Of a stretch of 64,000 nt of DNA, positions 8,719 through 17,733 are shown piece after piece. The notes beneath the pieces are model-generated. The model was not told the origin of the DNA, did not search any database, and saw nothing but the letters and a program-made list of their open reading frames with translations. Within the stretch, counting starts at the first letter, position 1, and every line of letters starts with the position of its first letter. A program made the translations under genes and the position numbers. Origin of the DNA: Mycolicibacterium sp. BiH015 (GTDB lineage: Bacteria > Actinomycetota > Actinomycetes > Mycobacteriales > Mycobacteriaceae); the NCBI RefSeq assembly GCF_027706845.1, contig NZ_JAQGCZ010000011.1:62001-126000 (forward strand). Reading direction: 5' to 3'.

Positions 8719-9525
8719 CTACTGCTCGCCCAAGCCCAGCAGGTCCGTGACGTGATGGTCGCGGCCGGCGGTGTAGCCGCCGTCCACCGCGATCGCCTGA
8801 CCGCTGACGAAGCTGGCCTCCCCGGACACGAGAAATGCTGCGACAGAAGCGATCTCGTCGGGCCTTCCGAAGCGTCGCAGCTTGTGTTCGTGACGTAGCC
8901 CGTCCCGCGGTCCCTCCATCCCCGGAAGTCCCATGATCGATTCGAACAATGGTGTCTCGATGAATCCCGGACAGATCGCATTCACCCGAATCCCGCTGGG
9001 GCCGTAATCGATTGCGGCATTCTTGGTGAGCAGTACGACGCCGCCCTTGGACGCGTTGTAGGCACTGCCTCCGGCGGTACCCTCGATGCCTTCGACGCTG
9101 GAAAGCGTGACGATCGATCCGCGTTCACCGTCGACGCGCTCCTGGGTGATCATCGTCGCGAGCGCGGCGCGCATCACCACGAAGGTGCCTTTGAGGTTGA
9201 CGTCCACGACGCGGTCCCACTCGTCGTCGGGCAGGAGGTGGATCGGGCCGCCGCCCCCGACACCTGCCGAGTGGACGACACCGTCGAGGCGGCCCGCGCT
9301 GTCGATCACCGCCGTGACCGCGTGCTCGACCATCGCAGCATCCAGAACGTCGCCGGAGAGGTAGTGGAATGCGCCATCCAGATTTCGGGGGCCCGTCGGG
9401 GCGACGTCGATCCCGACCACTGTCGCGCCTTCGTCGAGCAGTCGTCGCGCGGTCGCCTCGCCGATGCCCGACGCAGCACCCGTCACCAGAACGCCCTTGC
9501 CGGCCAGACCCTTGAGCACCGGCAC
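8719..9525 (-). CDS. Short-chain dehydrogenase/reductase
   Basis: The 268-residue protein is a classical SDR. The cofactor motif TGAASGIG is at 15-22, NNAG is replaced by HSAG (85-88), and the active site has Ser142/143, Tyr156 and Lys160 (SAYNASK). The C-terminal ICPGFIETPL and DGGY motifs are present. Asp40 after the second strand suggests NAD rather than NADP. The substrate is unknown. It is convergent with the small membrane protein gene and divergent from the hydrolase at 9573, with 47 bases between the starts. Confidence 0.88.
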   Translation of the reverse strand: MPVLKGLAGKGVLVTGAASGIGEATARRLLDEGATVVGIDVAPTGPRNLDGAFHYLSGDVLDAAMVEHAVTAVIDSAGRLDGVVHSAGVGGGGPIHLLPDDEWDRVVDVNLKGTFVVMRAALATMITQERVDGERGSIVTLSSVEGIEGTAGGSAYNASKGGVVLLTKNAAIDYGPSGIRVNAICPGFIETPLFESIMGLPGMEGPRDGLRHEHKLRRFGRPDEIASVAAFLVSGEASFVSGQAIAVDGGYTAGRDHHVTDLLGLGEQ

Positions 9526-9572
9526 AGTATGGCCTACGGGAACGGCGACGAGGCCGCCGTTAGCATCCGAAG

Positions 9573-10451
9573 ATGATGTCTGCGCCCGAGCACTTCCTGA
9601 CCGACGGGCACGGCGGGGTCCGGATCGCCGCCGACCGTCTGGGTGACCCGACGGCGCGTGCCGTGGTCTTTCTGCACGGCGGCGGCCAGACGCGCCGATC
9701 GTGGGGTCGGGCGGCTACCGCCGTCGCTCGGCGAGGCTGGCAGGCCGTCACCGTGGACATGCGCGGCCACGGCGAGTCGGACTGGTCGGCAGACGGCGAC
9801 TACCGGGTCTCCACATTCGCTGCCGATGTGAGGGAGATCCTCCTGCGGTTGCCGCCCCGCCCCGTACTGGTCGGCGCCTCTCTCGGCGGGCTCACCTCGA
9901 TGCTGCTCGCCGGTGAACTCTCGCCCGGCATCGCGTCGGCGGTGGTTCTCGTCGACATCGTTCCGGACATGGATCCCTCGGGTGCCGAGCGCATTCACGC
10001 ATTCATGGCCGACAAGATGGTGGACGGTTTCGGATCACTCGACGAGGTGGCCGACATGATCGCCGAGTTCAACCCGCACCGACCGCGGCCCGCCGATCTC
10101 GACGGACTGCGAAACAACCTGCGCCGCAGGGGAGATCGGTGGTACTGGCACTGGGATCCGCAGTTCATCGACGGTTCTGCCGCGCAGCCTCCGATGGAGG
10201 TCACCGACGTCGAACGCCTGCACGCCGCCGTCGCGAGGATCGTCGCCGACGGTGTTCCCATGCTGCTGGTGCGCGGGCAGGTCAGCGATCTGGTCAGCCA
10301 TCAGCGCGCATCCGAATTTGTGGCACGCTTCCCGCAGATCGGTTTCGTCGACGTCGAGGGCGCCGGTCACATGGTGGCGGGCGATCGCAACGATCTGTTC
10401 GCCGACGCGGTGCTCGATTTTCTCGCCCGCCACGACGCCTCGCCACCCTGA
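9573..10451 (+). CDS. Alpha/beta-fold hydrolase
   Basis: The 292-residue protein shows the oxyanion segment HGGG (35-38), the nucleophile elbow GASLGG (101-106, Ser103) and a C-terminal catalytic His in EGAGHMVAGD. The DMRGHGESD strand-loop (62-70) is typical of esterases and epoxide-hydrolase-like enzymes. Two adjacent ATGs (9573 and 9576) can start it. It precedes the FabG3-type gene by about 100 bases in the same direction. The intervening inverted repeat suggests that fabG3 has its own promoter. Confidence 0.85.
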   Translation: MMSAPEHFLTDGHGGVRIAADRLGDPTARAVVFLHGGGQTRRSWGRAATAVARRGWQAVTVDMRGHGESDWSADGDYRVSTFAADVREILLRLPPRPVLVGASLGGLTSMLLAGELSPGIASAVVLVDIVPDMDPSGAERIHAFMADKMVDGFGSLDEVADMIAEFNPHRPRPADLDGLRNNLRRRGDRWYWHWDPQFIDGSAAQPPMEVTDVERLHAAVARIVADGVPMLLVRGQVSDLVSHQRASEFVARFPQIGFVDVEGAGHMVAGDRNDLFADAVLDFLARHDASPP

Positions 10452-10472
10452 CCATCCATCGGATCTGATATG

Positions 10473-10493
10473 TATGGTGTGGTGCGTGCCACA
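10473..10493 (+). promoter_or_regulatory. Putative promoter and operator of fabG3
   Basis: TATGGT (10473-10478) fits a -10 element. It runs into the inverted repeat TGTGG-TGCGTG-CCACA (10478-10493). A repressor bound there would cover the start of transcription. The sequence features are visible; the role is inferred. Confidence 0.35.
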
Positions 10494-10552
10494 TCTCACC
10501 GTTCGGAGGCGCGCGACGGAACATTCGGCACGCCCCGGATACAGGAGGATTC

Positions 10553-11335
10553 ATGACAGGACGGTTGGCGGGCAAGGTCGCCCTCGTCAGCGGCGGCGCC
10601 AGGGGCATGGGAGCCTCGCACGCCCGGGTGATGGCCTCGCACGGCGCCAAAGTCGTATGCGGTGACATCCTCGACGCCGACGGTGAGATCGTGGCCAAGG
10701 AACTCGGCGACGTCGCGCGCTACGTTCACCTGGACGTGACACGCAGCGAGGACTGGGAGGCCGCGGTCCGCACCACCGTCGAGGAATTCGGTGGCCTCGA
10801 CATCCTGGTGAACAACGCCGGCATCCTCAACATCGGCACCGTCGAAGACTACGAACTGGCCGAGTGGCACCGCATCCTCGACATCAACCTCACCGGAGTC
10901 TTCCTGGGAATCCGCGCCGTGACCCCGACGATGAAGGGCGCGGGCCGCGGCTCGATCATCAACATCTCCTCGATCGAGGGCATGGCAGGCACGATCGGCT
11001 GCCACGGTTACACGGCAACCAAGTTCGCGGTCCGCGGACTCACCAAGTCCACCGCCCTGGAGTTGGGGCCCTTCGGAATCCGCGTCAACTCCGTACATCC
11101 CGGACTGGTGAAGACGCCGATGGCGGACTGGGTTCCCGAAGACATCTTCCAGTCGGCGCTGGGCCGCATCGCCCAGCCCCAAGAGGTCAGCAACCTTGTG
11201 GTCTACCTGGCCAGCGACGAGTCCAGCTACTCCACCGGCGCCGAGTTCGTGGTCGACGGCGGAACCCTCGCAGGCCTGGCGCACAAGGACTTCTCGGCTG
11301 TCAACGTCGACCAGCAGCCGGAGTGGATCACCTAG
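10553..11335 (+). CDS. fabG3: FabG3-type 3-alpha,20-beta-hydroxysteroid dehydrogenase
   Basis: The 260-residue protein closely follows the M. tuberculosis FabG3 (Rv2002) sequence as I remember it, for example ALVSGGARGMGASH (10-23), VNNAGILNIGT (86-96) and the end QPEW-T. The active site is Ser139/140, Tyr153 and Lys157. The enzyme is an NADH-dependent oxidoreductase acting on steroid 3-alpha and 20-beta positions. The ATG follows AGGAGG with five bases between. The stop overlaps that of the convergent LAL regulator by four bases. The neighbourhood of monooxygenases and a quinone-reductase-like enzyme fits steroid or ketone metabolism. Confidence 0.92.
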   Translation: MTGRLAGKVALVSGGARGMGASHARVMASHGAKVVCGDILDADGEIVAKELGDVARYVHLDVTRSEDWEAAVRTTVEEFGGLDILVNNAGILNIGTVEDYELAEWHRILDINLTGVFLGIRAVTPTMKGAGRGSIINISSIEGMAGTIGCHGYTATKFAVRGLTKSTALELGPFGIRVNSVHPGLVKTPMADWVPEDIFQSALGRIAQPQEVSNLVVYLASDESSYSTGAEFVVDGGTLAGLAHKDFSAVNVDQQPEWIT

Positions 11336-14133
11336 CGGGTGCCCGCGTCTCGTTGATCCATCCGTCTGCCCAGCTCGGCGCGTGAGCTGATACCGAGCTT
11401 GCGGTAGATCTTGGTCAAGTTGTGCTCGACGGTCTTGCTGCTGATGAACATCGCCGCCGCGATGTCCTTGTTGGTCGCTCCCGTCGCCGCCATCTCCGCG
11501 ACCCGCTGTTCGGACGGCGTCAACGGACTGACCCCATCGGACGGTGCGACGACAGCGCGCGACAACTCTGCTTTGGCCCGGCGCACCCACAGCGGGGTGC
11601 CCAGCCGTTCGAACGTCTGCACCGCCTCGGTCAAGTTCGTTGCCGCCGTGTGCTTCTGGCGTAGCCGCCGCTGGAGCTGACCCAGCAGCAGCGCAGTCCT
11701 GGCCCGTTCGAACGGCATCGGAAGACTGTCGTGCGTCGCCAGAGCTCGGTGCGCCTCCAGCTCGGCGGCGCCCACATCGCCGCGGGCCGCCAGCAGCATG
11801 GCGCGACACCGCGACCCCACTGCCTTCGTCCAGCGCCGGTCGTGGATCTCACCGTTGCGTTCAAGAGCTTCGGTCAGGAATTCGGCATCGTCGAGGCGCC
11901 CGACGCCCACCATCGCCTCGATCACATCGGGAAGGTGCCATCCGTACATCAGCTCCGTCGACGGCGTCTGGTCCCGCGCCAGGAACGAAGTGTCCAACGC
12001 CTCCAGGGCTTCCCGGTGATTACCGAGCGACTCCTCCAGGAAGCACAGCGTCATCCCCGGCCAATCCGCGATATGGGACACCCGTCGGTTCTTGACCGCG
12101 CCGAGAACCCACTGCGCATCGGCGCGCGCCTCCTCGACCCGGCCCGCGTATGCGGCGATCGCTCCGCGCACCGTCATCGGGATGATGAGTACGTCAGCGC
12201 CGCCGAGTTGCTCCGCGCGCTCGACGGCCTCGGCGGCTTCGGCCTCCGCCTCGGCGAGCTGACCCCGCCAGAGGTGGTTGATCGCGAGAAAGCCTGCGAT
12301 GGCCATCATGTCGCTTTCGGCGCCTCGCTCAAGGCACACACTGCGCACGTCGGTGAGCTCCCGGTGAGCCTGCTCCAGTCGTCCGGTCCACGACATCATG
12401 AGCGCGTGCACGAACGGGGCCCGGAAGATGATCGGCACGTCGAAAGCACTGTCGTAGAGCTTGAGTGCCCGCGTCAGCGATTCCTCGTCGAGGCCGCGGC
12501 CGCACTGGAAGCCGACGTTCACCGACCAGGCCAACGCGGCGCTGACAACCCCGGGAACCCCGAGCTCCTCGGCCAGCTTCACCGCGTCGCGGGCATGCCG
12601 GCGCGCATCGTCGAGCTCGCCGATGCTGTTCAGCGCGAACGACAGGCGTAACAGCACCTGGACCTGCACCGGCGCATTGCCCGCAGCGTCGTCCAATGCG
12701 GTGCGCAGCAGTTCGACGGCCTCCCGGTGCTCGTTGTCGTACATCCGCACCGTCGCCAGCAGACTCGTCGCGAGCGCCCGCAGCATTGCGGGCTCGATCG
12801 ACTCGACCCGGCCCAGCGCGGTGGCCGCCTTGGCCGTGTTTCCCGCAAGAAAATGGTTTTCGGCGGCCTTCATGCGGCGCATCGGGTTGTCCCCGCCCAA
12901 CCCGATCGCCATGTCGACCAGTTCGGCGGCGGCTGCGGGCGCCCCGCGTGCGCGGGCGGCGTCGGCAGCCTGATCGAGGGCGGTGAAGATCTCCTCGTCG
13001 CCGCTGGCCGAGGCCAGCGCCAGGTGCCGCGCCCGCAGTTCGGGCTGCGTTTCCAGCAGGCCCATCCTGCGGTGCATCGCGCGCCGAGCGGTCGGTCCCG
13101 CGTCGGTGTAGACACCGCTGGCGAGCAGGGGATGGGTGAACCGCACCCGGTTGCCCTCAAGCGCGATGATGCCCGCCGATTCGACCTGCTCCAGTTGCCT
13201 GGTGATCTCCTCGATCGTCGCGTCGTCCGCGCGAGCCAGAAGGTCGGTCGTCGGGTCGGCGACGCATGCGGCAGCGAGCAGCAGTTCGCGTGTCCGGTCG
13301 TCGAGCTGCCCGATCCGACGCCGCACCAGATCGGCGAGGGTGGCAGGAAGCGGAAGTTCGGAGCCGGTCCGGTCCGCACCGAGTGCCTGCGCCAGCTCTA
13401 GCGCGAAAAACGGATTTCCGCCCGAGATTTCGACAATCCGCAACAGAGAGGGCCGAGTCAGCCTGCGGCCCAGCCGTTCTGAGATCAGCGCGTGCACCTG
13501 CGCCGGATTCATCGGCTGCACGCACACCCGACCGACGCCGTCGGGCCGATCGAGTTTCAGCCAACCCGCGGCCGCTCCGTCGCCCGGATCACACCGCTCG
13601 GTCAGCAGGACACCGAACGGGCCCTTGAGGCGTCGCATCGCGAACTCGATCGCCGCGCGGCTGGACGTGTCCAGCCACTGAACGTCGTCGATGGCAATGA
13701 GGACGGGCGACGTTGTGGCCAGCGCGTGCAGCACCTTGACGAAGCCCGCTGCGACCACCCGCTGGTCGGTCGGGGGCCCGTCGCTGCCTGCGCGCAGCAG
13801 CAGTCGGTCAAGGGCCAGCCGCTGCAGGTCGGGCAGCGAGGCGAAGTACTCGTCCTCGACGTCGTCCAGTAGATCGGCCAGCGCGGCGAACGACATCACC
13901 GACTCGGCCTGCCCGACCCGGGCCGTGATGACACGGAAGCCGAGGTCGACCGCATGGTGCAGCTGAGCAAGCCACAACGTGGTCTTTCCGATCCCGGCTT
14001 CGCCCTCGATGATCAGGCCGGTCGGTTTCGTGGCGGCGGCGGCAAGGAACTCAGCAACCAACAGATCATCGCCTGCTGTGCTATTAGCCCCGGACACGCC
14101 GTTCATCATCGCAGCGGGCAAAGCGTTACGCAC
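11332..14133 (-). CDS. LuxR-family LAL-type ATP-dependent transcriptional regulator
   Basis: The 933-residue protein has an N-terminal AAA/STAND ATPase with Walker A GEAGIGKT (44-51) and Walker B VLIAIDDVQWLD (about 145-156). A long helical TPR-like middle follows, then a C-terminal LuxR helix-turn-helix (about 865-925, with KDIAAAMFISSKTVEHNL). These large regulators bind ATP and an inducer such as a carbohydrate or lipid metabolite. The C-terminal part closely resembles that of the regulator at 48714-51602. The start could be a few codons later (Met9 or Met10). The gene downstream of its promoter region is a quinone-reductase-like enzyme. Confidence 0.9.
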   Translation of the reverse strand: MRNALPAAMMNGVSGANSTAGDDLLVAEFLAAAATKPTGLIIEGEAGIGKTTLWLAQLHHAVDLGFRVITARVGQAESVMSFAALADLLDDVEDEYFASLPDLQRLALDRLLLRAGSDGPPTDQRVVAAGFVKVLHALATTSPVLIAIDDVQWLDTSSRAAIEFAMRRLKGPFGVLLTERCDPGDGAAAGWLKLDRPDGVGRVCVQPMNPAQVHALISERLGRRLTRPSLLRIVEISGGNPFFALELAQALGADRTGSELPLPATLADLVRRRIGQLDDRTRELLLAAACVADPTTDLLARADDATIEEITRQLEQVESAGIIALEGNRVRFTHPLLASGVYTDAGPTARRAMHRRMGLLETQPELRARHLALASASGDEEIFTALDQAADAARARGAPAAAAELVDMAIGLGGDNPMRRMKAAENHFLAGNTAKAATALGRVESIEPAMLRALATSLLATVRMYDNEHREAVELLRTALDDAAGNAPVQVQVLLRLSFALNSIGELDDARRHARDAVKLAEELGVPGVVSAALAWSVNVGFQCGRGLDEESLTRALKLYDSAFDVPIIFRAPFVHALMMSWTGRLEQAHRELTDVRSVCLERGAESDMMAIAGFLAINHLWRGQLAEAEAEAAEAVERAEQLGGADVLIIPMTVRGAIAAYAGRVEEARADAQWVLGAVKNRRVSHIADWPGMTLCFLEESLGNHREALEALDTSFLARDQTPSTELMYGWHLPDVIEAMVGVGRLDDAEFLTEALERNGEIHDRRWTKAVGSRCRAMLLAARGDVGAAELEAHRALATHDSLPMPFERARTALLLGQLQRRLRQKHTAATNLTEAVQTFERLGTPLWVRRAKAELSRAVVAPSDGVSPLTPSEQRVAEMAATGATNKDIAAAMFISSKTVEHNLTKIYRKLGISSRAELGRRMDQRDAGTR

Positions 14134-14174
14134 CGCTTCGGCGACTTCGCGAACAATATTCCGGCGATCGGGGC

Positions 14175-15149
14175 TCAGCGGACCGCGACGACGACCTTGC
14201 CCAACGCTGAGCGGTCCTCCAGGGATGCGATCGCCTCAGCGGCGCGCTCAAGCGGGTACACGACCGGTTCGGGCGCAGGCACCGCGCCCGAGGCCAGCAA
14301 CGGCGCCAGCGCGGACCACTGCTCCTGCAGGTATCCCGGATGGGTCAGGGTCCACGCCCCCCAGCCGACCCCGACCACGTCGACGTTGTTGAGAAGCAAC
14401 CGGTTCACCTTCACCGTCGGGATATCCCCGCCGGTGAATCCGACCACCAGCAGTCGACCGCCCGGGGCGAGTGAGCGCAGCGAATCGGTCACCCGGTCGC
14501 CGCCGACCGGGTCGAGCACGATGTCCACGCCCCGACCACCGGTGAGCTCTTTGACCGCGTCCTTGAAACCCTCGGCGAGGACCACGTCCGAGGCGCCGGC
14601 CGCGCGCGCGACGGCTGCTTTCTCCTCAGTGCTGACCACGGCGATCGTTCGCCTCGCGCCGAGCGCGGGGGCGATCCGCAGCGTGGACGTGCCGATGCCG
14701 CCGGCCGCGCCATGCACGAGCACCGTTTCGCCATCGGCCAACCTGCCGCGGGTACCCAGTGCGAACTGCACCGTCAGGTCGTTGAACAGCACCCCGGCAC
14801 CGGCCTCGAAGGACACCGAATCCGGCAGCTTGAATACCCGCTCCTGTTGCAGGGCAACAACTTCGGCCATCGCACCGCACAGCATCGTCAGCCCGATGAC
14901 CCGGTCGCCCTCGCGCACGTGCGCGCCGTCCGGAGCGCTGCGCACCACCCCGGCCACCTCGGCTCCGGGCGTGTACGGCATCGCGGGCTTGTACTGGTAG
15001 AGCCCCCGAGACTGTAGGGCGTCGGGGAAAGCGACCCCGGCCGCGTGCACGTCGACCACCACCGTGCCGTCATCACCAGCGGGTTCGTCGATTTCGACGA
15101 GCTTCGCGGCCTGGGGTCCGTCGAGTTCGGCTATCTGTATCGCGCGCAA
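14175..15149 (-). CDS. NADPH:quinone reductase-like medium-chain oxidoreductase
   Basis: The 324-residue protein is a zinc-free MDR enzyme. The substrate entry segment AGVAFPDALQSRG, the YTPGAEVAG loop and the NADPH motif HGAAGGIG are all present, while the zinc-binding Cys residues of alcohol dehydrogenases are missing. The family reduces quinones, enones or enoyl thioesters with NADPH. It starts at the same base pair region as the divergent hydrolase frame (15149) and 41 bases separate its stop from the LAL start, so it lies upstream of the LAL gene on the same strand. Confidence 0.88.
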   Translation of the reverse strand: MRAIQIAELDGPQAAKLVEIDEPAGDDGTVVVDVHAAGVAFPDALQSRGLYQYKPAMPYTPGAEVAGVVRSAPDGAHVREGDRVIGLTMLCGAMAEVVALQQERVFKLPDSVSFEAGAGVLFNDLTVQFALGTRGRLADGETVLVHGAAGGIGTSTLRIAPALGARRTIAVVSTEEKAAVARAAGASDVVLAEGFKDAVKELTGGRGVDIVLDPVGGDRVTDSLRSLAPGGRLLVVGFTGGDIPTVKVNRLLLNNVDVVGVGWGAWTLTHPGYLQEQWSALAPLLASGAVPAPEPVVYPLERAAEAIASLEDRSALGKVVVAVR

Positions 15150-15268
15150 TGTCGGCCTCCTGTGTCGTCGCCGCAGACCATTTAACTCATTCCTGGTGCG
15201 CGGTCCGCCGGTGGTGCCCGCCGGGTACAGTCACGACCCGGCAAAGTGGCCGAACGGGAGGAGCGCAC

Positions 15269-16333
15269 ATGGCACGAGGCAGGAGCAGCCGACTTCGGGA
15301 CAGGACCTTCGCCCCCGCCGACGCACTGTCCCAGGGTCGCGTGGTCGACGTGCGTTCCAAGGACGGCGTACGGATCCACACCGAGGTGTTCGGCCCCGAG
15401 GGTGGCTACCCGATTGTCCTGGCACACGGCATCACCTGCGCCATCCGCGTGTGGGCCTACCAGATCGCAGATCTGGCAAGGGATTACCGGGTGATCGCCT
15501 TCGATCACCGCGGGCACGGCCGCAGCGGGGTGCCGCCGCGGCGGGGCGGATACAGTCTGGACTACCTGGCCGCCGACCTCGACGCCGTGCTGGAGGCGAC
15601 GCTGGCGCCCGGGGAGCGAGCCGTGATCGCAGGACATTCCATGGGTGGAATCGCGATCTCGTCCTGGTCCGAGCGTCTACCTCACCGCGTTGCCCAGCGC
15701 GCCGATGCCGTTGCGCTGATCAACACGACGACCGGCGATCTGCTGCGCAATGTGAACCTGCTCCCCGTGCCCGCGCGATTCGCCGACGCGAGGGTGCGCG
15801 CTGCCGGCGGGGTGCTGCGCACGTTCGGAGGGGCGCCTCTGCTGCGCGCCGCCGACCGACCCAGCCGCCGTTTCGTCTCGACGATCGCCGTGGGTCGCGA
15901 CGCCGACCCTGCGGTTGTCGACTTCGTCTTCGAACTGTTCAACGGCACTCCGGCGGCTGGGCGCGGCGGCTGGGCGCGGGTCCTCATCGACCATCTCGGC
16001 CCGCGTCACATCGTGCTCGACAACCTCGTGGTGCCCACGCTGGTGATCGGCAGCGTCAAAGACCGGCTGCTGCCGATGGTGTCGTCGCGCCGCATCGCGG
16101 CGTCGGCGCCGAATCTGGCCCGGTTCGTGGAGTTGCCCGGTGGGCACTGCGCGATCCTGGAGCGTCCCGACGAGGTCAACGAGCACTTGCGGTGGCTCGT
16201 CGAGTCGGTCGCGGGAAATCAAGCCGGGGCGAGCGAAGCGACGGGAAATCAGGCCGGGGCGAGCGAAGCGACGGGAAATCAGGCCGGGGCGAGCGAAGCG
16301 ACGGGAAATCAAGCCCGCCGGGCCAGTTCCTGA
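15269..16333 (+). CDS. Alpha/beta hydrolase with repeat-encoded C-terminal tail
   Basis: From the ATG at 15269 (GGGAGGAG five bases before) the protein has 354 residues. Catalytic features are HGITC after strand 3, the elbow GHSMGG with Ser124, and a late His in PGGHCAIL. The frame remains open upstream to 15149, but the ribosome-binding site supports the later start. The last 40 residues are three copies of a 10-residue unit (GNQAGASEAT) encoded by a 30 bp tandem repeat, plus a partial copy. The family norm ends before this tail, so the repeat appears to have lengthened the gene. It overlaps the convergent amine oxidase by 25 bases. Confidence 0.85.
   Translation: MARGRSSRLRDRTFAPADALSQGRVVDVRSKDGVRIHTEVFGPEGGYPIVLAHGITCAIRVWAYQIADLARDYRVIAFDHRGHGRSGVPPRRGGYSLDYLAADLDAVLEATLAPGERAVIAGHSMGGIAISSWSERLPHRVAQRADAVALINTTTGDLLRNVNLLPVPARFADARVRAAGGVLRTFGGAPLLRAADRPSRRFVSTIAVGRDADPAVVDFVFELFNGTPAAGRGGWARVLIDHLGPRHIVLDNLVVPTLVIGSVKDRLLPMVSSRRIAASAPNLARFVELPGGHCAILERPDEVNEHLRWLVESVAGNQAGASEATGNQAGASEATGNQAGASEATGNQARRASS
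16213..16315. repeat. 30 bp tandem repeat at the end of a hydrolase gene
   Basis: Three copies (16213-16242, 16243-16272, 16273-16302) and 13 bases of a fourth share GGGAAATCAAGCC and GGGGCGAGCGAAGCGAC; copies 1 and 2 differ by one base. Because 30 is divisible by three, each copy adds ten residues. The partial copy reaches into the last codons of the convergent amine oxidase gene. Confidence 0.9.
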
Positions 16334-17652
16334 TGCGCCTCTTCGGCCACCCGTAGCCCCGAGCGCACCGCGCCGTCGAGGAAGCCGGTCCACCGGTCAG
16401 CGGTTTCGGTGCCCGCCCAGAAAATGCCGTCTACAGGGGCGCGCAGCCACCGCCCGTGTGCGGTCCAGGAACCGGGCGGAACTGCGGCCGTCGGGCCTCC
16501 CGGCGCGAACGGCTCTGCGCCCCAGCGATGATCGATGTAGTCCAGCGGCCGTGCCGCGGCGTCGCCGAAGAGCGCGGAGAATCCGGCGAGCGCGACCTCG
16601 CGGCGCTGCTCCTCCGGCAACGGGTCGAAGGTACGGGCGTCGGTGAAGCCGAGGAGCACCCCGGGGCCGGCATCGCTCGGGCTGACATCGAAGGTGATGA
16701 ACACCGGTCCTTCGTCGGAAAGCGCCTCACCGGAGAAGCCTTCGGTGCGCCAGAACGGTGTCGAGTACGCGGCGTAGGCCTTGCTCAGATGGCCCTGCGG
16801 CCAGTTGCGGCTGAGCCGTCCGTACTCGCCTGGAAGGGTGGGATCGAACTCGATGGCGGCGCGATGCTCGGGCGGAATCGCGACGACGACGGCGCTCGCG
16901 GCGTACCGGCCTCCCTCGGTGGTGACGGTCAGGGATCGATCGGGGTGCCGGACGATGCTGCGGACGGGAGCTTTCAGGACGACGCGGTCGCCGAGGTCGG
17001 CGGCCATCAGCTGGGCGATCTGCTGGGTGCCGGCGAGAAACCGGTCCTGCTGCGCGCCACCCTCGACATCGAGCATGCGGTTCAGGCCTCCCGCGGCCGC
17101 CACGTAGCGCACGGCGTGCAGCATCGAGACGGCGTCGGGCTCGGCGCCCCAGGTCACCCGCGCCATGATCGCCATCAGGTCGCGTGTGGACGCACCCGCG
17201 TGCACCGATCGCAACCACTCGTCGAGCGAGATGGCATCGAGGTGGGCGGCGATCGGCGATTTCCACGGCTGATCCACCGGGACCTTGCTGCGGATGCGGT
17301 CGAACCGCCACTGGATCCGGGACACGTCGAGCAGCTCGAGAATCGACAGCCGCGGGATCGTGCTGCGATACGAGCGCACCTTGCCGCGCCAGCGGATCAG
17401 GTTCTTACCGCGCCCGTAGGTCGGCATGGTTTCGACGCCCAATTCGGCCGCCAGGGCGAGCACGGCGTCCTGCGTCGGGCCCACGAACGTTGCGCCGAGG
17501 TCGACGGCCACTCCGCCGACGAAACCGGTGTAGGACCTGCCACCGACACGATCCCGGCCTTCCAGAACGGTCACGTCGTGGCCGCGGCGAGTGAGTTCGC
17601 GGGCCGCAGACAGTCCTGCGAACCCCGCTCCCACAACAACGACATCGGCCAT
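16309..17652 (-). CDS. FAD-dependent amine oxidase-family protein
   Basis: From the start at 17652 (GAGGATGG upstream) the protein has 447 residues. The N-terminal FAD site VVVGAGFAGLSAARE and the second motif RVGGRSYTG are those of flavin monoamine oxidases. The C-terminal FAD contact FWAGTETADRWTGFLDGAV is also complete. The family oxidises primary or polyamines to imines, but related enzymes desaturate or oxidise other substrates. A frame extension to 17691 adds 13 residues and is less likely. It is divergent from an F420-type oxidoreductase with about 80 bases between. Confidence 0.88.
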   Translation of the reverse strand: MADVVVVGAGFAGLSAARELTRRGHDVTVLEGRDRVGGRSYTGFVGGVAVDLGATFVGPTQDAVLALAAELGVETMPTYGRGKNLIRWRGKVRSYRSTIPRLSILELLDVSRIQWRFDRIRSKVPVDQPWKSPIAAHLDAISLDEWLRSVHAGASTRDLMAIMARVTWGAEPDAVSMLHAVRYVAAAGGLNRMLDVEGGAQQDRFLAGTQQIAQLMAADLGDRVVLKAPVRSIVRHPDRSLTVTTEGGRYAASAVVVAIPPEHRAAIEFDPTLPGEYGRLSRNWPQGHLSKAYAAYSTPFWRTEGFSGEALSDEGPVFITFDVSPSDAGPGVLLGFTDARTFDPLPEEQRREVALAGFSALFGDAAARPLDYIDHRWGAEPFAPGGPTAAVPPGSWTAHGRWLRAPVDGIFWAGTETADRWTGFLDGAVRSGLRVAEEAHQELARRA

Positions 17653-17733
17653 CGCCCCATCCTCGCGGATCGGGCGTGCCAACGGACGCATAGTGTCGTT
17701 TTGCGCGCCGGATTCGCACTAGGCTCCCTCGTT

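Noticed and set aside
16213..16315. CRISPR array
   Set aside because: Copies are directly adjacent with no unique spacers, and the unit is in frame with a gene. It is a tandem repeat.
16456..17733. Upstream extension of the F420-type oxidoreductase frame
   Set aside because: It lies antisense to the amine oxidase. The known family start (MTALFG) falls at 17734-17743.
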